DNA from: Bartonella taylorii
GTDB taxonomy: Bacteria; Pseudomonadota; Alphaproteobacteria; Rhizobiales; Rhizobiaceae
Assembly: GCF_023920105.1 (NCBI RefSeq)
Contig: NZ_CP083693.1
Location: 637,001 to 701,000, forward strand
DNA: 64,000 nt
Reading direction: 5' to 3'
Shown: piece after piece, positions 56,155 to 64,000 of the stretch
How the letters are laid out: each line of letters opens with the position of its first letter
Numbering within the stretch: the stretch's first letter is position 1
The notes under the pieces: generated by a model
What the model saw: the letters and a program-made list of their open reading frames with translations, nothing else
Database searches by the model: none
What the model was told of the DNA's origin: nothing
Translations under genes and position numbers: made by a program

Positions 56155-56176
56155 GCATTAAAGATAGGATGTGCCT

Positions 56177-56428
56177 ATGAAAAAATATAGTTTTACAGAT
56201 GTAAACCGCGGGGCAGGCGATATTTTAGACGAGGCTATGTCTACACCTGTAGCTTTAACAAAGCGAGGGCGTGAAAAAATCATTATGCTTCCTGTTGATT
56301 TATATCATGAATTAATAAAAGCGCGTTCTCGTGTACAATCTTTTGTTTATGCAGATGCATCGCAAAATATATTAGACGATTTAGATCGTGGTTTAGATGA
56401 CATTTTGAATAGTGACGAACATGCTTAA
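56177..56428 (+). CDS. Phd/YefM-family antitoxin (83 aa)
   Basis: The N-terminal Phd DNA-binding fold is visible: MKKYSFTDVNRGAGDILDEA, then STPVALTKRGREKIIMLPVD and LYHELIKARS. The acidic C-terminal tail (LDDLDRGLDDILNSDE) is the toxin-binding part. ATG 56177 follows AGGA. Its stop codon overlaps a second ATG by eight bases, the usual coupling to a toxin gene, but the toxin frame is cut short. It may now be an orphan antitoxin. Confidence 0.88.
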   Translation: MKKYSFTDVNRGAGDILDEAMSTPVALTKRGREKIIMLPVDLYHELIKARSRVQSFVYADASQNILDDLDRGLDDILNSDEHA

Positions 56429-56507
56429 AGCAGGGGATGTCATTATTTATCTAGTATTTCATAAAACATCGTCTCTAGAGATTGAGTCACAAAGTCAAAC
56501 AGCGTGA
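56421..56507 (+). pseudogene. Truncated toxin gene remnant
   Basis: The frame starts MLKAGDVIIYLVFHKTSSLE and stops after 28 codons, inside the end of the next convergent antitoxin gene. MLKAGDVI at this position after a Phd antitoxin fits the start of MazF/PemK-type toxins (MLKxGDVxxV), but too little remains to be certain. The body of the toxin is absent. Confidence 0.5.
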
Positions 56508-56803
56508 AGTGTTGGAACTTTGCTAACATTTGTTTCACGTTCCGCATGCCAAGCATCATAATTGGCTTGCATACGTAACCATATAGCAGCTCCATCACCA
56601 AACATTTTGCCAAGACAAGCCGAAACAGCAGGAGAAACAGGCTTTTTTGCGTTCAGAATATCGTAGAGATGTTGGCGTGATATACCAAGCATCTGCGCAA
56701 TTTCTGATTTTGTTTTGCCTGTTTCAGGAATAATCTCTGCTAAAACTTCTCCCGGATGAGTAGGACAACGGTTTTTATCTCTTTGTGCAGGAATGTCATT
56801 CAT
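56495..56803 (-). CDS. higA: HigA-type antitoxin (XRE, 102 aa)
   Basis: An XRE antitoxin of the VapI/HigA type: NRCPTHPGEVLAEIIPETGK, then TKSEIAQMLGISRQHLYDIL and NAKKPVSPAVSACLGKMFGD. The protein ends WLRMQANYDAWHAERE. I took ATG 56803, giving the standard N-terminus, rather than the frame opening 40 codons earlier, which lies in the toxin gene. It follows the toxin by 10 bases, in the HigB-first order. Confidence 0.9.
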   Translation of the reverse strand: MNDIPAQRDKNRCPTHPGEVLAEIIPETGKTKSEIAQMLGISRQHLYDILNAKKPVSPAVSACLGKMFGDGAAIWLRMQANYDAWHAERETNVSKVPTLHAV

Positions 56804-56813
56804 AACTGTATCC

Positions 56814-57092
56814 TTAGTGATATTGTTCAAGATCAACACGGTAAGCATTACATGCGTCAAATTCAAAGGTAATACACCATGGTCCGTTAACGTGGACGGT
56901 GTAACGAGTGGGTGAATATCCAATCAAAGAATGAAAGTTGAATCCTGGAAGATTCATATCTTCTGGTCTTTCAGAAATATCTAAACGATCAAGACGAACC
57001 ATGATACGTTTTACAAGTTTCTTATCAATCTTGGATGAATTTCCCGTTTTGAATAATTCCGCCAATGTTTTGCTTTTAAACGTTTTAATCAT
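56814..57092 (-). CDS. higB: HigB-type toxin (plasmid maintenance killer, 92 aa)
   Basis: A RelE-fold mRNA interferase of the HigB type: MIKTFKSKTLAELFKTGNSS, then KLVKRIMVRLDRLDISERPE and YTVHVNGPWCITFEFDACNA with YRVDLEQYH. A strong promoter lies just upstream: TTGACA at 57126-57121 and TATATA at 57103-57098, spaced 17. The ATG begins six bases after the -10 box, so the mRNA is probably leaderless. A palindrome CTTACATTGTAAG at 57134-57146 precedes the -35 box. Confidence 0.9.
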   Translation of the reverse strand: MIKTFKSKTLAELFKTGNSSKIDKKLVKRIMVRLDRLDISERPEDMNLPGFNFHSLIGYSPTRYTVHVNGPWCITFEFDACNAYRVDLEQYH

Positions 57093-57097
57093 TCTTT

Positions 57098-57146
57098 TAT
57101 ATAGCGTAGAATACTGTTAATGTCAACAAACAGCTTACATTGTAAG
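57098..57146 (-). promoter_or_regulatory. Promoter and upstream palindrome of higB
   Basis: On the minus strand TTGACA (57126-57121), a 17-base spacer and TATATA (57103-57098) match sigma-70. The 13-base palindrome CTTACATTGTAAG at 57134-57146 lies eight bases upstream of the -35 box and could be an operator. Confidence 0.7.
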
Positions 57147-57193
57147 TGCTAAAATGGAAAAAACATTAATATCCCATTGGAAAGCCTAATAGC

Positions 57194-57382
57194 TTAGACT
57201 TGTTTTTCTTTTCTCCACCCCATGCGTAAAGAGAAGAATAGGTGCATGGAGGGGATAAATTTGCACGTTAACATCAAGGATTTTACAACCATACCAACGG
57301 CTGTCTGATCAAATATTGCTAAAAACTTAGATCCCTTGCCATTCTTAATAAAGTGAATACGAAGTTTAAATTCTATTGTCAT
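57194..57382 (-). CDS. Unknown small protein in the cargo hotspot (62 aa)
   Basis: MTIEFKLRIHFIKNGKGSKF starts after a good GGAG site at six bases. The product continues AIFDQTAVGMVVKSLMLTCK and ends basic. I do not recognise it. From about residue 35 a second frame reads ILDVNVQIYPLHAPILLFTH, which looks more protein-like, so the gene may be frameshifted. It lies between the fibre and the HigBA module. Confidence 0.35.
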   Translation of the reverse strand: MTIEFKLRIHFIKNGKGSKFLAIFDQTAVGMVVKSLMLTCKFIPSMHLFFSLRMGWRKEKQV

Positions 57383-57537
57383 CTTGCTCTCCAAATTAAT
57401 GAAGAGACCATAAAATCATCTACACTCTCTCATAAGCCTGACACTGTCAGTCAAAAATGGTTTTAAAGAAAGAAAATCATACAAGCTCGCTTATAGAATA
57501 GCTATCCATTTGACTTGCGCTATTTTTGGTTTTGTAT

Positions 57538-58908
57538 TTAATCTTTCCATAATCTTATAAGGACAGCTCCATCAGCTCCTGCACCGCTGGGAGAATAATC
57601 AGAGTGAGCACCGGCACCGCCACCACCAAAACCACGACCTGCCTTTCCTGAACTATAGGAACCTTGTCCTATTCCTCCAGAGCCACCTCTTGATGTATCG
57701 CCCCCAGCATCACCTCCATTACCACTTGTTTTACTCGTAATTCCACTTGTTCCAGCATAACCATTTCCGCCTTTGGCAAGTCCTAGGAGATCATCTGTTG
57801 CTAAGCCAAATTTTCCACCTGTACCTCCAGCGCCACCAGAGCCTGAACAGTAGTAAGCAGTACCACCAACAAATCTTTCGCGAGAGTTATCGTAATAAGC
57901 ACACCCACCACCATGTCCTCCTGTGGCGGTAATAAAATTCTTTCCAACAGTTGTGGTTCCTCCAGAATTACCTGTTGCGTAGCGCTTTGCAACACAAGCG
58001 CCTCCTTTACCAATCACGATATCCTCATGTCCATTTAAACTCGCTTTGTAGCCATACCACACGCTACAACCGCCACCGCCGCCACCGCCGCCTAATCCTG
58101 GTGTATCCGCACCACCCCCACTACCGCCACCCCCCCATACTTGGATTTCTACTTTGGTTTTATCCGTTACCCAATCGGGCCATTGAATTTTTCCATCCTG
58201 TGTATAGAGCAATTCAGCATCGGCAATAATGAGTTTATTAATCAAATCTTTTTTGATTTTTTTAATTTCCTGCTTGAGAATATCTATTTCTGATTTCGTA
58301 TAAACAAGATCTCCATCGACTTTTAAAGGTCCTTTAAGCAAGCTTCCATTTGTGCTTAAACTGGTAACCACTTCACCATTATGGGTAAGGTTCAATAATG
58401 CGTTGCCCAAAAGCTCTAAGCCACCACTCATGGTGACTTTGCTGTTAAACTTGTTGTAATTTTGCCATTCATTGGCTTGTTTGAGACGCCCATAGGCTGT
58501 GAGATCTTCATTGATCTTGGCCCTAAAATCATCAAGCCCCACGATATCTTCGGTTTTATGTTGATGCGTTCCTAACAGGGAGACAGCACTGCCAAAGGTG
58601 AAGTTATTATTGCTTGATTTATAGAGAACATAATTATTTGCTGCATCTTTTGCCCCCTCGATATCGCTTAAATCAGCAAAGGTGAATGTTTTATCTGCTG
58701 CCATCTTGGCCTTAAGAGCTGCTTCAAGATCTGTGACATCACTTATTGTGTGCGTGTGTTTTGAAGGGGCTTTTTCGTCTAGCTTTTCCTCAACATCAGA
58801 AATTGCTTGATCAATTTTCGTCAAGTTTTCGCGCAAGATTGGGAATTCAGAACTGATAAAACGTCCTTCTTTAGGCAACTCCATGTCGAGTTTTTTGGTT
58901 TTTGTCAT
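57538..58908 (-). CDS. Tail fibre protein with glycine-rich receptor-binding tip (456 aa)
   Basis: The N-terminal 230 residues carry fibre-like repeats (SKHTHTISDVTDLEAALKAK, GTHQHKTEDIVGLDDFRAKI) and a short coiled coil (SEIDILKQEIKKIKKDL). Residues about 255-456 are glycine-rich: VWGGGGSGGGADTPGLGGGG, GGTGGKFGLATDD, and AGRGFGGGGAGAHSDYSPSG, ending ADGAVLIRLWKD. Such glycine-rich tips form polyglycine sandwiches with variable loops in some phage adhesins. ATG 58908 has GAGGGG nine bases before it. It lies at the gene G/H position of P2. Confidence 0.82.
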   Translation of the reverse strand: MTKTKKLDMELPKEGRFISSEFPILRENLTKIDQAISDVEEKLDEKAPSKHTHTISDVTDLEAALKAKMAADKTFTFADLSDIEGAKDAANNYVLYKSSNNNFTFGSAVSLLGTHQHKTEDIVGLDDFRAKINEDLTAYGRLKQANEWQNYNKFNSKVTMSGGLELLGNALLNLTHNGEVVTSLSTNGSLLKGPLKVDGDLVYTKSEIDILKQEIKKIKKDLINKLIIADAELLYTQDGKIQWPDWVTDKTKVEIQVWGGGGSGGGADTPGLGGGGGGGGCSVWYGYKASLNGHEDIVIGKGGACVAKRYATGNSGGTTTVGKNFITATGGHGGGCAYYDNSRERFVGGTAYYCSGSGGAGGTGGKFGLATDDLLGLAKGGNGYAGTSGITSKTSGNGGDAGGDTSRGGSGGIGQGSYSSGKAGRGFGGGGAGAHSDYSPSGAGADGAVLIRLWKD

Positions 58909-58921
58909 GTCTTTCATCCCC

Positions 58922-61900
58922 TCATAATATGCCGGCGCCAAAATCGCTCACCATTGAGCGCGCTGCTGGTCCACCGGTAAGCGTGAGTTTCAAGCGTGCT
59001 TGTTTGGCTGTTTTGTCGCTGCTCACAAATTTGCGCTCTGTCCAAAGTGGTTCAGTGAGTTGTTCTGTTTCGTCTAATGTGAGAGGAACAAAAGCACCAT
59101 CATCCAGCTGCATCTCGAGTGTGAAGGTTGCACCGCCCGGTAAAAAAGTTTTGATATAGCTCGTTAACCTTGCCTTTTCCCCAAAGGCAAAAGCACGGGT
59201 GACATAAGTGGCTGTTTTATGGATCTTTCCCGCAATCAATTGAACAGGAGCAAATAACACGGGTGAAAGCTTTTCCGTGCCTTTGAGAATGGCACGGAGT
59301 TTGACTTTTTCACTGATATATTCGGTAAGGCTCAGCAATTGAAAGGGCAGGAGTTGATAAACCGTGCCATTGTTTCTTTCAATTTCAAAGATGACAGAAC
59401 ACTCGCTTGAAGGCAATTCAATGGCTGCGCGTATTTGTAAATCAGAGCAGTCAACAAGATCAAATGTGCCAAGATCAAGAGTCTTTTCTGTTTGTGTGTA
59501 GCGGGCCGCCAACACACGAAAGGCTAAAGCCTCATCTTGATGGGCGGTCCAGCTTTGCGCGTTAACTGAAGAAAAACGTGGTCCCGTTACATAAGGGTGG
59601 CTTGAGACGTATCTCTGGTGTTCTGCATCAAAATCTCCAAGCTTTGCCAAGGAGACGGAATGATCAGCATCATCGGTTTTAATGACAAAGGCGGTGAGAC
59701 GATCATCGGGGACAAGGAGTGGTACATCGTAGTGTGTTCCAGCCCAACCTGTTTTTGCGCCCTTCATAGAATAAAAGCTTTGTGCTTGAATATCGGCGGT
59801 CGGATAACCGTTTTCAGTGGTGACCAAATCAATCACCAGATCATGGTTTTGATCACCGATTTTGCAAAGATGAAAGTCAATTCCTGTGATTTGCCGTGTT
59901 TCATCAGGAGTAAAGACCTGCGCTTGTGGGTCAAATTGTGTCCAGATACGCACCGTGGTGGTGCGCCGCATCACTTTCACATCAATCACGCCTTGCCCAG
60001 TAAAAAGACCCGTAGCAATGGTTCCACCTTTTCCCCGTGCCACAACATTTTTTGTGCCAGCAGGAATGTTTTCAGGAATCTTAAAAGTACCTTCAAGGGT
60101 GCCTTTGGTGTTAGCAACAAGCTTTGTTTTTGGCAAAACATTCACACCATCAAAGGTAAGACTTTCTAATTGTTCTAACTTGCCAAAACCTTCAATTTTA
60201 AAGTGAAGGGTAATTTGTCTTAAGAAATCGATTTGTTTTTGAGTTTCATTGATGAGATCATCATGCACTTCTGTGTTACGGATAGTTCTGCCACGGTTCC
60301 ATCCCATATTCAGTTGATTGGTAACACTCGAGAGCCAATCGGTGCGCTGTTCGTGCCAAAAATCTGTTGCGGGGTCAACGGTTACTGTACCAGGCAGGGG
60401 TGCAAAATTTTGATAGGGGTTGATTTTTTCGCAAGCCGTTGTCAATTCTTGTGCAATGATCACTTCATTTGTCCAGTCAAGCGTAACAGGCGCTTTTAAA
60501 GGAGCAGTGTAAAATGTTGGATCAATGGCGAGCTGTAAAATGCCACTGCCTACAGCCCCCGTTTGTTGAAAGCCTTCATCTCTGTAACTATCATCAAGAA
60601 AAGGGTCAGCAAACATGCCCTTTTTAGCGACAGGCTCTTTAGAGTCCACATTGCTTTTAATGCGCTCTAATTGCATCAACCGGTCAAGAGAGAGCACCCG
60701 TTGAAAATAGCGCCACATCTCATCATAGGGGGCAACCCGTGTGCCATCGTTAATCACAAGAGGAGTATCAAGCCAATTGTTGGTGATGGTTGCAAGGGAC
60801 AACACATCATCGGGAACACTTGGTGCCATGGGTTGGTCTGATGAAACCCCTTTGATGTAAACGACATTGCCTTGTGTGTTGAGACCTATACGGTCAATGC
60901 GCGGTAATTTGTAAGTATAACTGATAATAATATCCCCACCATCAGCACCACCTGATACTGTAATTTCCTGTGCTGTTACCTTATCGGCAGTGATTTTTGC
61001 ACGGTAACGATATGTCACCTGATAGGTGCTTCCCACTAAAGGTTCGTCTCCCACGGGTGCCCAATCAATGGTGTCTCCTGTTTTTTTAAAATCTGTGCCT
61101 TCTTTAAATTCCTTGCTTCCTTGAACGACTTTGATAAAAGAGGTGATGCTTTTATCAGGAACACCATCACGCCCTGAAGCAACTGCACCACGGGTGATTG
61201 TCACGGTTTTTTCTTTTGTAAGCAAAAGAGAATGAATATCAGCAATAGGAAAATAATAGGGTTTAAAGGTAAAACTTGTCTTGCCCTTTTGAGGCGCAAA
61301 GATATGGGTTTCGCTTGGCACAACGCTTGTCGAAAAATCTTCCACCTCTTCATGGCGCAAGGCGGCTAAGCGTTTGCGTTTAAAGCCATTGATATTGGCT
61401 TCTCCCTCTTGAATGCTAAAGACTTGGCAGCCGTTATTGGCTCCCAATGCACTCACACGGCAGCCACTCACGATATAATGCCCATGCGCACGGTCATACG
61501 TCGCAATAGCTTGCATGGCTGGTTCAAGCAATGATGGGGATTTTTGGTCAATCAGAACACCATCTTGCAAAATATAAACCGGAAAGAAAGTGCCGTCTTG
61601 CGCATCATCTTTCAGTGCCCAAACAAGTTTTGCTGTTTCGCGTGCGGCACCAGGTTCTCCTTCTGCCAAGGTGCCTGGAACTTGTCCCAACAGCTCTGGA
61701 TCATCCTCATGTGTACTCCACTGTTTCTGGAGCTTTACACCAATTTCCAACCGTCCAATCATGGAAACATTTTTGAGTACAGCGGGTGCAACGGGGAAAA
61801 TATCACCGGCAATATAAATCTTGCCATCCGTTAAGGTGACGGTTTGTGTTTCTTTGTTGACAAAGGCATCGGCGCGTTCAACGCGGTCACCTTCTTTGGC

Positions 61901-62065
61901 CACAAGGCGCCCCAAGCGGTTATGGCGTCCCCTTATGATGGTTTGAACCTCGTTGAGTTCACCAGCTTGAATAAAGGGACGTTGTCCATAAAAGACAACG
62001 CTTTGTTGTTCGTCTTTGCCGCGAGATCTGTCAATTGCAAAGGGCAAACCACTTTCATGCTTCAT
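58922..62065 (-). CDS. DUF4815 tail-fibre/baseplate protein (1047 aa)
   Basis: A large structural protein starting with the DUF4815 pattern: GQRPFIQAGELNEVQTIIRG, RVERADAFVNKETQTVTLTD and PALLEPAMQAIATYDRAHGH-like LLEPAMQAIATYDRAHGHYI. The middle and C-terminal parts are beta-rich without further family recognition. In P2 a fibre (gene H) lies here; DUF4815 proteins take that place in many myophages. It starts right after gene I and ends 13 bases before the glycine-rich fibre, in one operon. Confidence 0.83.
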   Translation of the reverse strand: MKHESGLPFAIDRSRGKDEQQSVVFYGQRPFIQAGELNEVQTIIRGRHNRLGRLVAKEGDRVERADAFVNKETQTVTLTDGKIYIAGDIFPVAPAVLKNVSMIGRLEIGVKLQKQWSTHEDDPELLGQVPGTLAEGEPGAARETAKLVWALKDDAQDGTFFPVYILQDGVLIDQKSPSLLEPAMQAIATYDRAHGHYIVSGCRVSALGANNGCQVFSIQEGEANINGFKRKRLAALRHEEVEDFSTSVVPSETHIFAPQKGKTSFTFKPYYFPIADIHSLLLTKEKTVTITRGAVASGRDGVPDKSITSFIKVVQGSKEFKEGTDFKKTGDTIDWAPVGDEPLVGSTYQVTYRYRAKITADKVTAQEITVSGGADGGDIIISYTYKLPRIDRIGLNTQGNVVYIKGVSSDQPMAPSVPDDVLSLATITNNWLDTPLVINDGTRVAPYDEMWRYFQRVLSLDRLMQLERIKSNVDSKEPVAKKGMFADPFLDDSYRDEGFQQTGAVGSGILQLAIDPTFYTAPLKAPVTLDWTNEVIIAQELTTACEKINPYQNFAPLPGTVTVDPATDFWHEQRTDWLSSVTNQLNMGWNRGRTIRNTEVHDDLINETQKQIDFLRQITLHFKIEGFGKLEQLESLTFDGVNVLPKTKLVANTKGTLEGTFKIPENIPAGTKNVVARGKGGTIATGLFTGQGVIDVKVMRRTTTVRIWTQFDPQAQVFTPDETRQITGIDFHLCKIGDQNHDLVIDLVTTENGYPTADIQAQSFYSMKGAKTGWAGTHYDVPLLVPDDRLTAFVIKTDDADHSVSLAKLGDFDAEHQRYVSSHPYVTGPRFSSVNAQSWTAHQDEALAFRVLAARYTQTEKTLDLGTFDLVDCSDLQIRAAIELPSSECSVIFEIERNNGTVYQLLPFQLLSLTEYISEKVKLRAILKGTEKLSPVLFAPVQLIAGKIHKTATYVTRAFAFGEKARLTSYIKTFLPGGATFTLEMQLDDGAFVPLTLDETEQLTEPLWTERKFVSSDKTAKQARLKLTLTGGPAARSMVSDFGAGIL

Positions 62066-62066
62066 A

Positions 62067-63173
62067 TTAAAACCTCAATAAAATCTTGAATTGTTCGCGA
62101 ACATCGGCGCGCAAAGGAATAGTGATAGGCGTTTTGAGTATCTCCACACCGCCACTTAGTTCATCAGGCTCACACCAAAGCTTGCCAAAGGGGATATCTT
62201 GTTTGGGAATGCCGTGAACGAGAATGGAAATAAATGCTGCTTGTTTATCGTTAACATCGTGAAAATCTGTACGGGCAGCAAGAAACAACAGAGTGCCTGT
62301 TGTGGAAGGATTAAATTTGTTACCACAATGGCTATAAACACCATCCAAAGCCTGTTCGACAGGCGCTACAGCATAGCATCTTCGATACCCAATCACGCCA
62401 TCTTGGCTGTCTCTTAACACGAGATAAAGCGTGCGGTTGCTAAACCATTCTGCCATGAGTATATCGCGTTCATGTTTTTTGACCGAACACCACGGAAAAT
62501 TTGCCATGTCCCATGGATAATCGATTTGATCCCAGCTTAATTCCTCATCCCCATCATCTATCCAATTGCCAATAAGCTTGCCTTCTTCTCTTGTGAGAAC
62601 GCGCTCTATCTCTGTCGTGCGTCCAAAGGAAAACAAAGCATTCCCAGCTGTTAAGCTTACACCGCTCTCATACTCCAACATGCTGTCATCAAGCCGTGAC
62701 ATATTGCCTTGCGATGCCTCAACGTCATAGCCATAAACACCACGGCGAAAATCAGAGCGCAGACTTTTGGAAAGGTCGGTGATTGCTTCAATGGCTTCAA
62801 GGCTTTTGCGTTCAGGCAACTGATCAAAGTAGAGTTGAAAGGAGTTCCACCATGCACGCCCTGTCCATGCGGGCACAAAACGTGCTGTAATCTGAAGCCA
62901 TTCAAGCCCCAACTCTATTGCCGCAAGGGAGCCGCGCAAGCGCTGCCATTGAAGACCAGAATCAATCAAATCATAGAGATTTGGAACATAAGGCGTAAGC
63001 TCTCCAAGTCCATATTCTTCAATCAACCATGGTAAGAAGCGGGGAGGGCGTGTGATCAGTTTAGAGCGTGAAATCCCCAAAACAGAACCGTCAACATCTT
63101 TATGAAAATCGCAAGCATCGGCAAGGCGCTTTTCAAATTCCGTTGCGTTTGTGGGGAGTAGGGAGCCAACCAT
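62067..63173 (-). CDS. I: Tail protein I (gpI, 368 aa)
   Basis: Baseplate protein at the junction with the fibre. The first half matches P2 gpI: LLPTNATEFEKRLADACDFH, then RFLPWLIEEYGLGELTPYVP and LRGSLAAIELGLEWLQITAR with WTGRAWWNSFQLYFDQLPER. The second half (residues about 190-368) is an added domain that P2 gpI lacks, since P2 gpI is near 176 residues. The start overlaps the J stop by one base. Confidence 0.85.
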   Translation of the reverse strand: MVGSLLPTNATEFEKRLADACDFHKDVDGSVLGISRSKLITRPPRFLPWLIEEYGLGELTPYVPNLYDLIDSGLQWQRLRGSLAAIELGLEWLQITARFVPAWTGRAWWNSFQLYFDQLPERKSLEAIEAITDLSKSLRSDFRRGVYGYDVEASQGNMSRLDDSMLEYESGVSLTAGNALFSFGRTTEIERVLTREEGKLIGNWIDDGDEELSWDQIDYPWDMANFPWCSVKKHERDILMAEWFSNRTLYLVLRDSQDGVIGYRRCYAVAPVEQALDGVYSHCGNKFNPSTTGTLLFLAARTDFHDVNDKQAAFISILVHGIPKQDIPFGKLWCEPDELSGGVEILKTPITIPLRADVREQFKILLRF

Positions 63174-64000
63174 TAGCGTACACGCCCTTTGAAGTTTAAG
63201 GTGATTTTTCCAATCGCTAAAACTTCTTCATCACAAACCGCACTGTCTTGTGTTGGTGCAACGGCAATCACTTTCTGAACACCAGGGATCATCAGTTTCG
63301 AAATCCACCACGATAAGCTTAATTCACGACCAATGGCTTGTTCTTGTCTCCATGCTGCTCTTAAATTTGCTTCCATTGTCGTGAGAATTTTCAACGATGT
63401 TTCCGGTAACAGCCAAACATCTGCTTCTAAATCTATTACTTTTTTTACAGCAGCGTGAACAATGATTGTATCATTTGTCATGATGATATTCTTTTTGTTA
63501 AGAGCTTGTGAGACTGTTTGTAAGAGATCTTCGGATGCTGTTCCTTCTTCATTGTTGCCAAAAAGAGCAACATAGATGGTTGGGTCTTTGCCTTTCCGAT
63601 AAACAATCGCATCCTTAACACGACTATCTGCTGTTAAGGCTATAAGCTTGTAATAGGGCTCTGTCCCGCTCCCATTGCCACCACGGGTATGAAGCTTTAT
63701 GCGTTCACGATACCTCTCGTCACTTTCACCCTCCATGCGGGCAAGACCATGCCAATTTCCTAAAGCGTCAAGAGATTCACCAGTTGCAAAATCAAGAATG
63801 TTATTGCGTGCCGCTTCGTTAATACGCTGCCTTAAAAGCAGCTCTCGATAGCTAAAAGCTTCAATGACTTTTACGGCCGGATCACTTTCGAGAATGGTAT
63901 ATTCAGGCAAAAGTTCTTTTAAATGGGCAAGAGCAGCAGCACGTATTTCCTCAAAAGAAAGTTCTGTGATGATTTCTGGTTTTGCAAGCACGTCATTCAT
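63173..64000 (-). CDS. J: Baseplate assembly protein J (gpJ, 275 aa)
   Basis: Baseplate wedge of the Mu gp47/P2 J family. ITELSFEEIRAAALAHLKEL begins it, VIEAFSYRELLLRQRINEAA and DFATGESLDALGNWHGLARM follow, and ESDERYRERIKLHTRGGNGS is a strong family motif. The ATG is formed by the last three bases of the window, so the gene is complete as seen, but its ribosome site lies outside. P2 gpJ has about 302 residues. Confidence 0.88.
   Translation of the reverse strand: MNDVLAKPEIITELSFEEIRAAALAHLKELLPEYTILESDPAVKVIEAFSYRELLLRQRINEAARNNILDFATGESLDALGNWHGLARMEGESDERYRERIKLHTRGGNGSGTEPYYKLIALTADSRVKDAIVYRKGKDPTIYVALFGNNEEGTASEDLLQTVSQALNKKNIIMTNDTIIVHAAVKKVIDLEADVWLLPETSLKILTTMEANLRAAWRQEQAIGRELSLSWWISKLMIPGVQKVIAVAPTQDSAVCDEEVLAIGKITLNFKGRVR

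Larger units (their letters stand above)
43059..64000. mobile_element. P2-like prophage, left part (continues past the window)
   Basis: Integrase, antirepressor, lysis cassette and P2-type tail genes in conserved order form one prophage whose head genes must lie beyond 64000. The tail genes look richer in G and C than the host genes to the left, while the cargo gene at 45138-47180 is AT-rich. Three separate toxin-antitoxin loci are inserted on the strand or at places where P2 carries cargo. All tail and baseplate frames listed are open, and I see no frameshift other than the expected E/E' one. Confidence 0.9.

Noticed and set aside
58060..58150. Tandem CCGCCACC-type repeats as a possible DNA repeat array
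   Set aside because: They lie in frame inside the fibre gene and encode the glycine runs; no spacer structure or conserved unit is present.

Overview
The window looks like a chromosome segment of a low-GC member of the Rhizobiales, most likely a Bartonella species. I infer this from the acpXL/lpxXL cluster for very-long-chain lipid A acylation, CpdR, a giant growth-pole-ring-like coiled-coil protein, an NDUFS4-type complex I subunit, and a P2-like prophage loaded with toxin-antitoxin genes of the kind common in Bartonella. No database search was run; names rest on recognised motifs, gene order and protein length.

Region 1 (1-6250) has four tRNAs (two Pro, Arg, Val), an NDUFS4-like gene, cpdR, an alpha/beta-hydrolase that has lost its catalytic residues, and a small heat-shock gene behind a possible ROSE RNA thermometer. 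Between tRNA-Arg and tRNA-Val lies a decayed prophage: integrase relic, lysis-gene relics homologous to intact genes at 47.4-48.0 kb, a broken DinJ/YafQ-like module and an XRE regulator relic.

Region 2 (6.2-43 kb) is core chromosome. It carries iscA and mazG; the acpXL-fabF2-fabF1-adh-lpxXL operon; maeB; the 1520-residue coiled-coil protein; hfq-hflX; a Wzz/BY-kinase-like protein without a P-loop; ctaA and argC; the glyA-nrdR-ribD-ribE-ribH-nusB run; bamE; the yceD-plsX-fabH-ihfA-merR run; thrS; yidD with a NifU-like scaffold gene; folE; tRNA-Leu; and a DUF900 lipoprotein.

Region 3 (43.06 kb to the right edge) is the left part of a P2-like prophage. It begins with a P4-type integrase. Next comes a C4-type antisense RNA with its own promoter, upstream of an AntA antirepressor gene whose Shine-Dalgarno region it can pair with. 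Then follow a GHKL ATPase fused to a PD-(D/E)xK-like nuclease (candidate defence cargo), an endolysin/spanin cassette, and the late tail operon read right to left: J, I, DUF4815 protein, glycine-rich fibre, cargo hotspot, FI, FII, E/E', T, U, X, D. The hotspot between fibre and sheath matches the Z/fun cargo site of P2. It holds a truncated Rha-type regulator, a Phd antitoxin with a truncated toxin, a HigBA module and an unknown ORF. A second HigBA-like module sits between D and the lysin.

The strongest candidates for new biology are the C4/antirepressor circuit with its duplicated target, the ATPase-nuclease cargo gene, and two toxin genes whose promoters place the start codon at the predicted transcription start.
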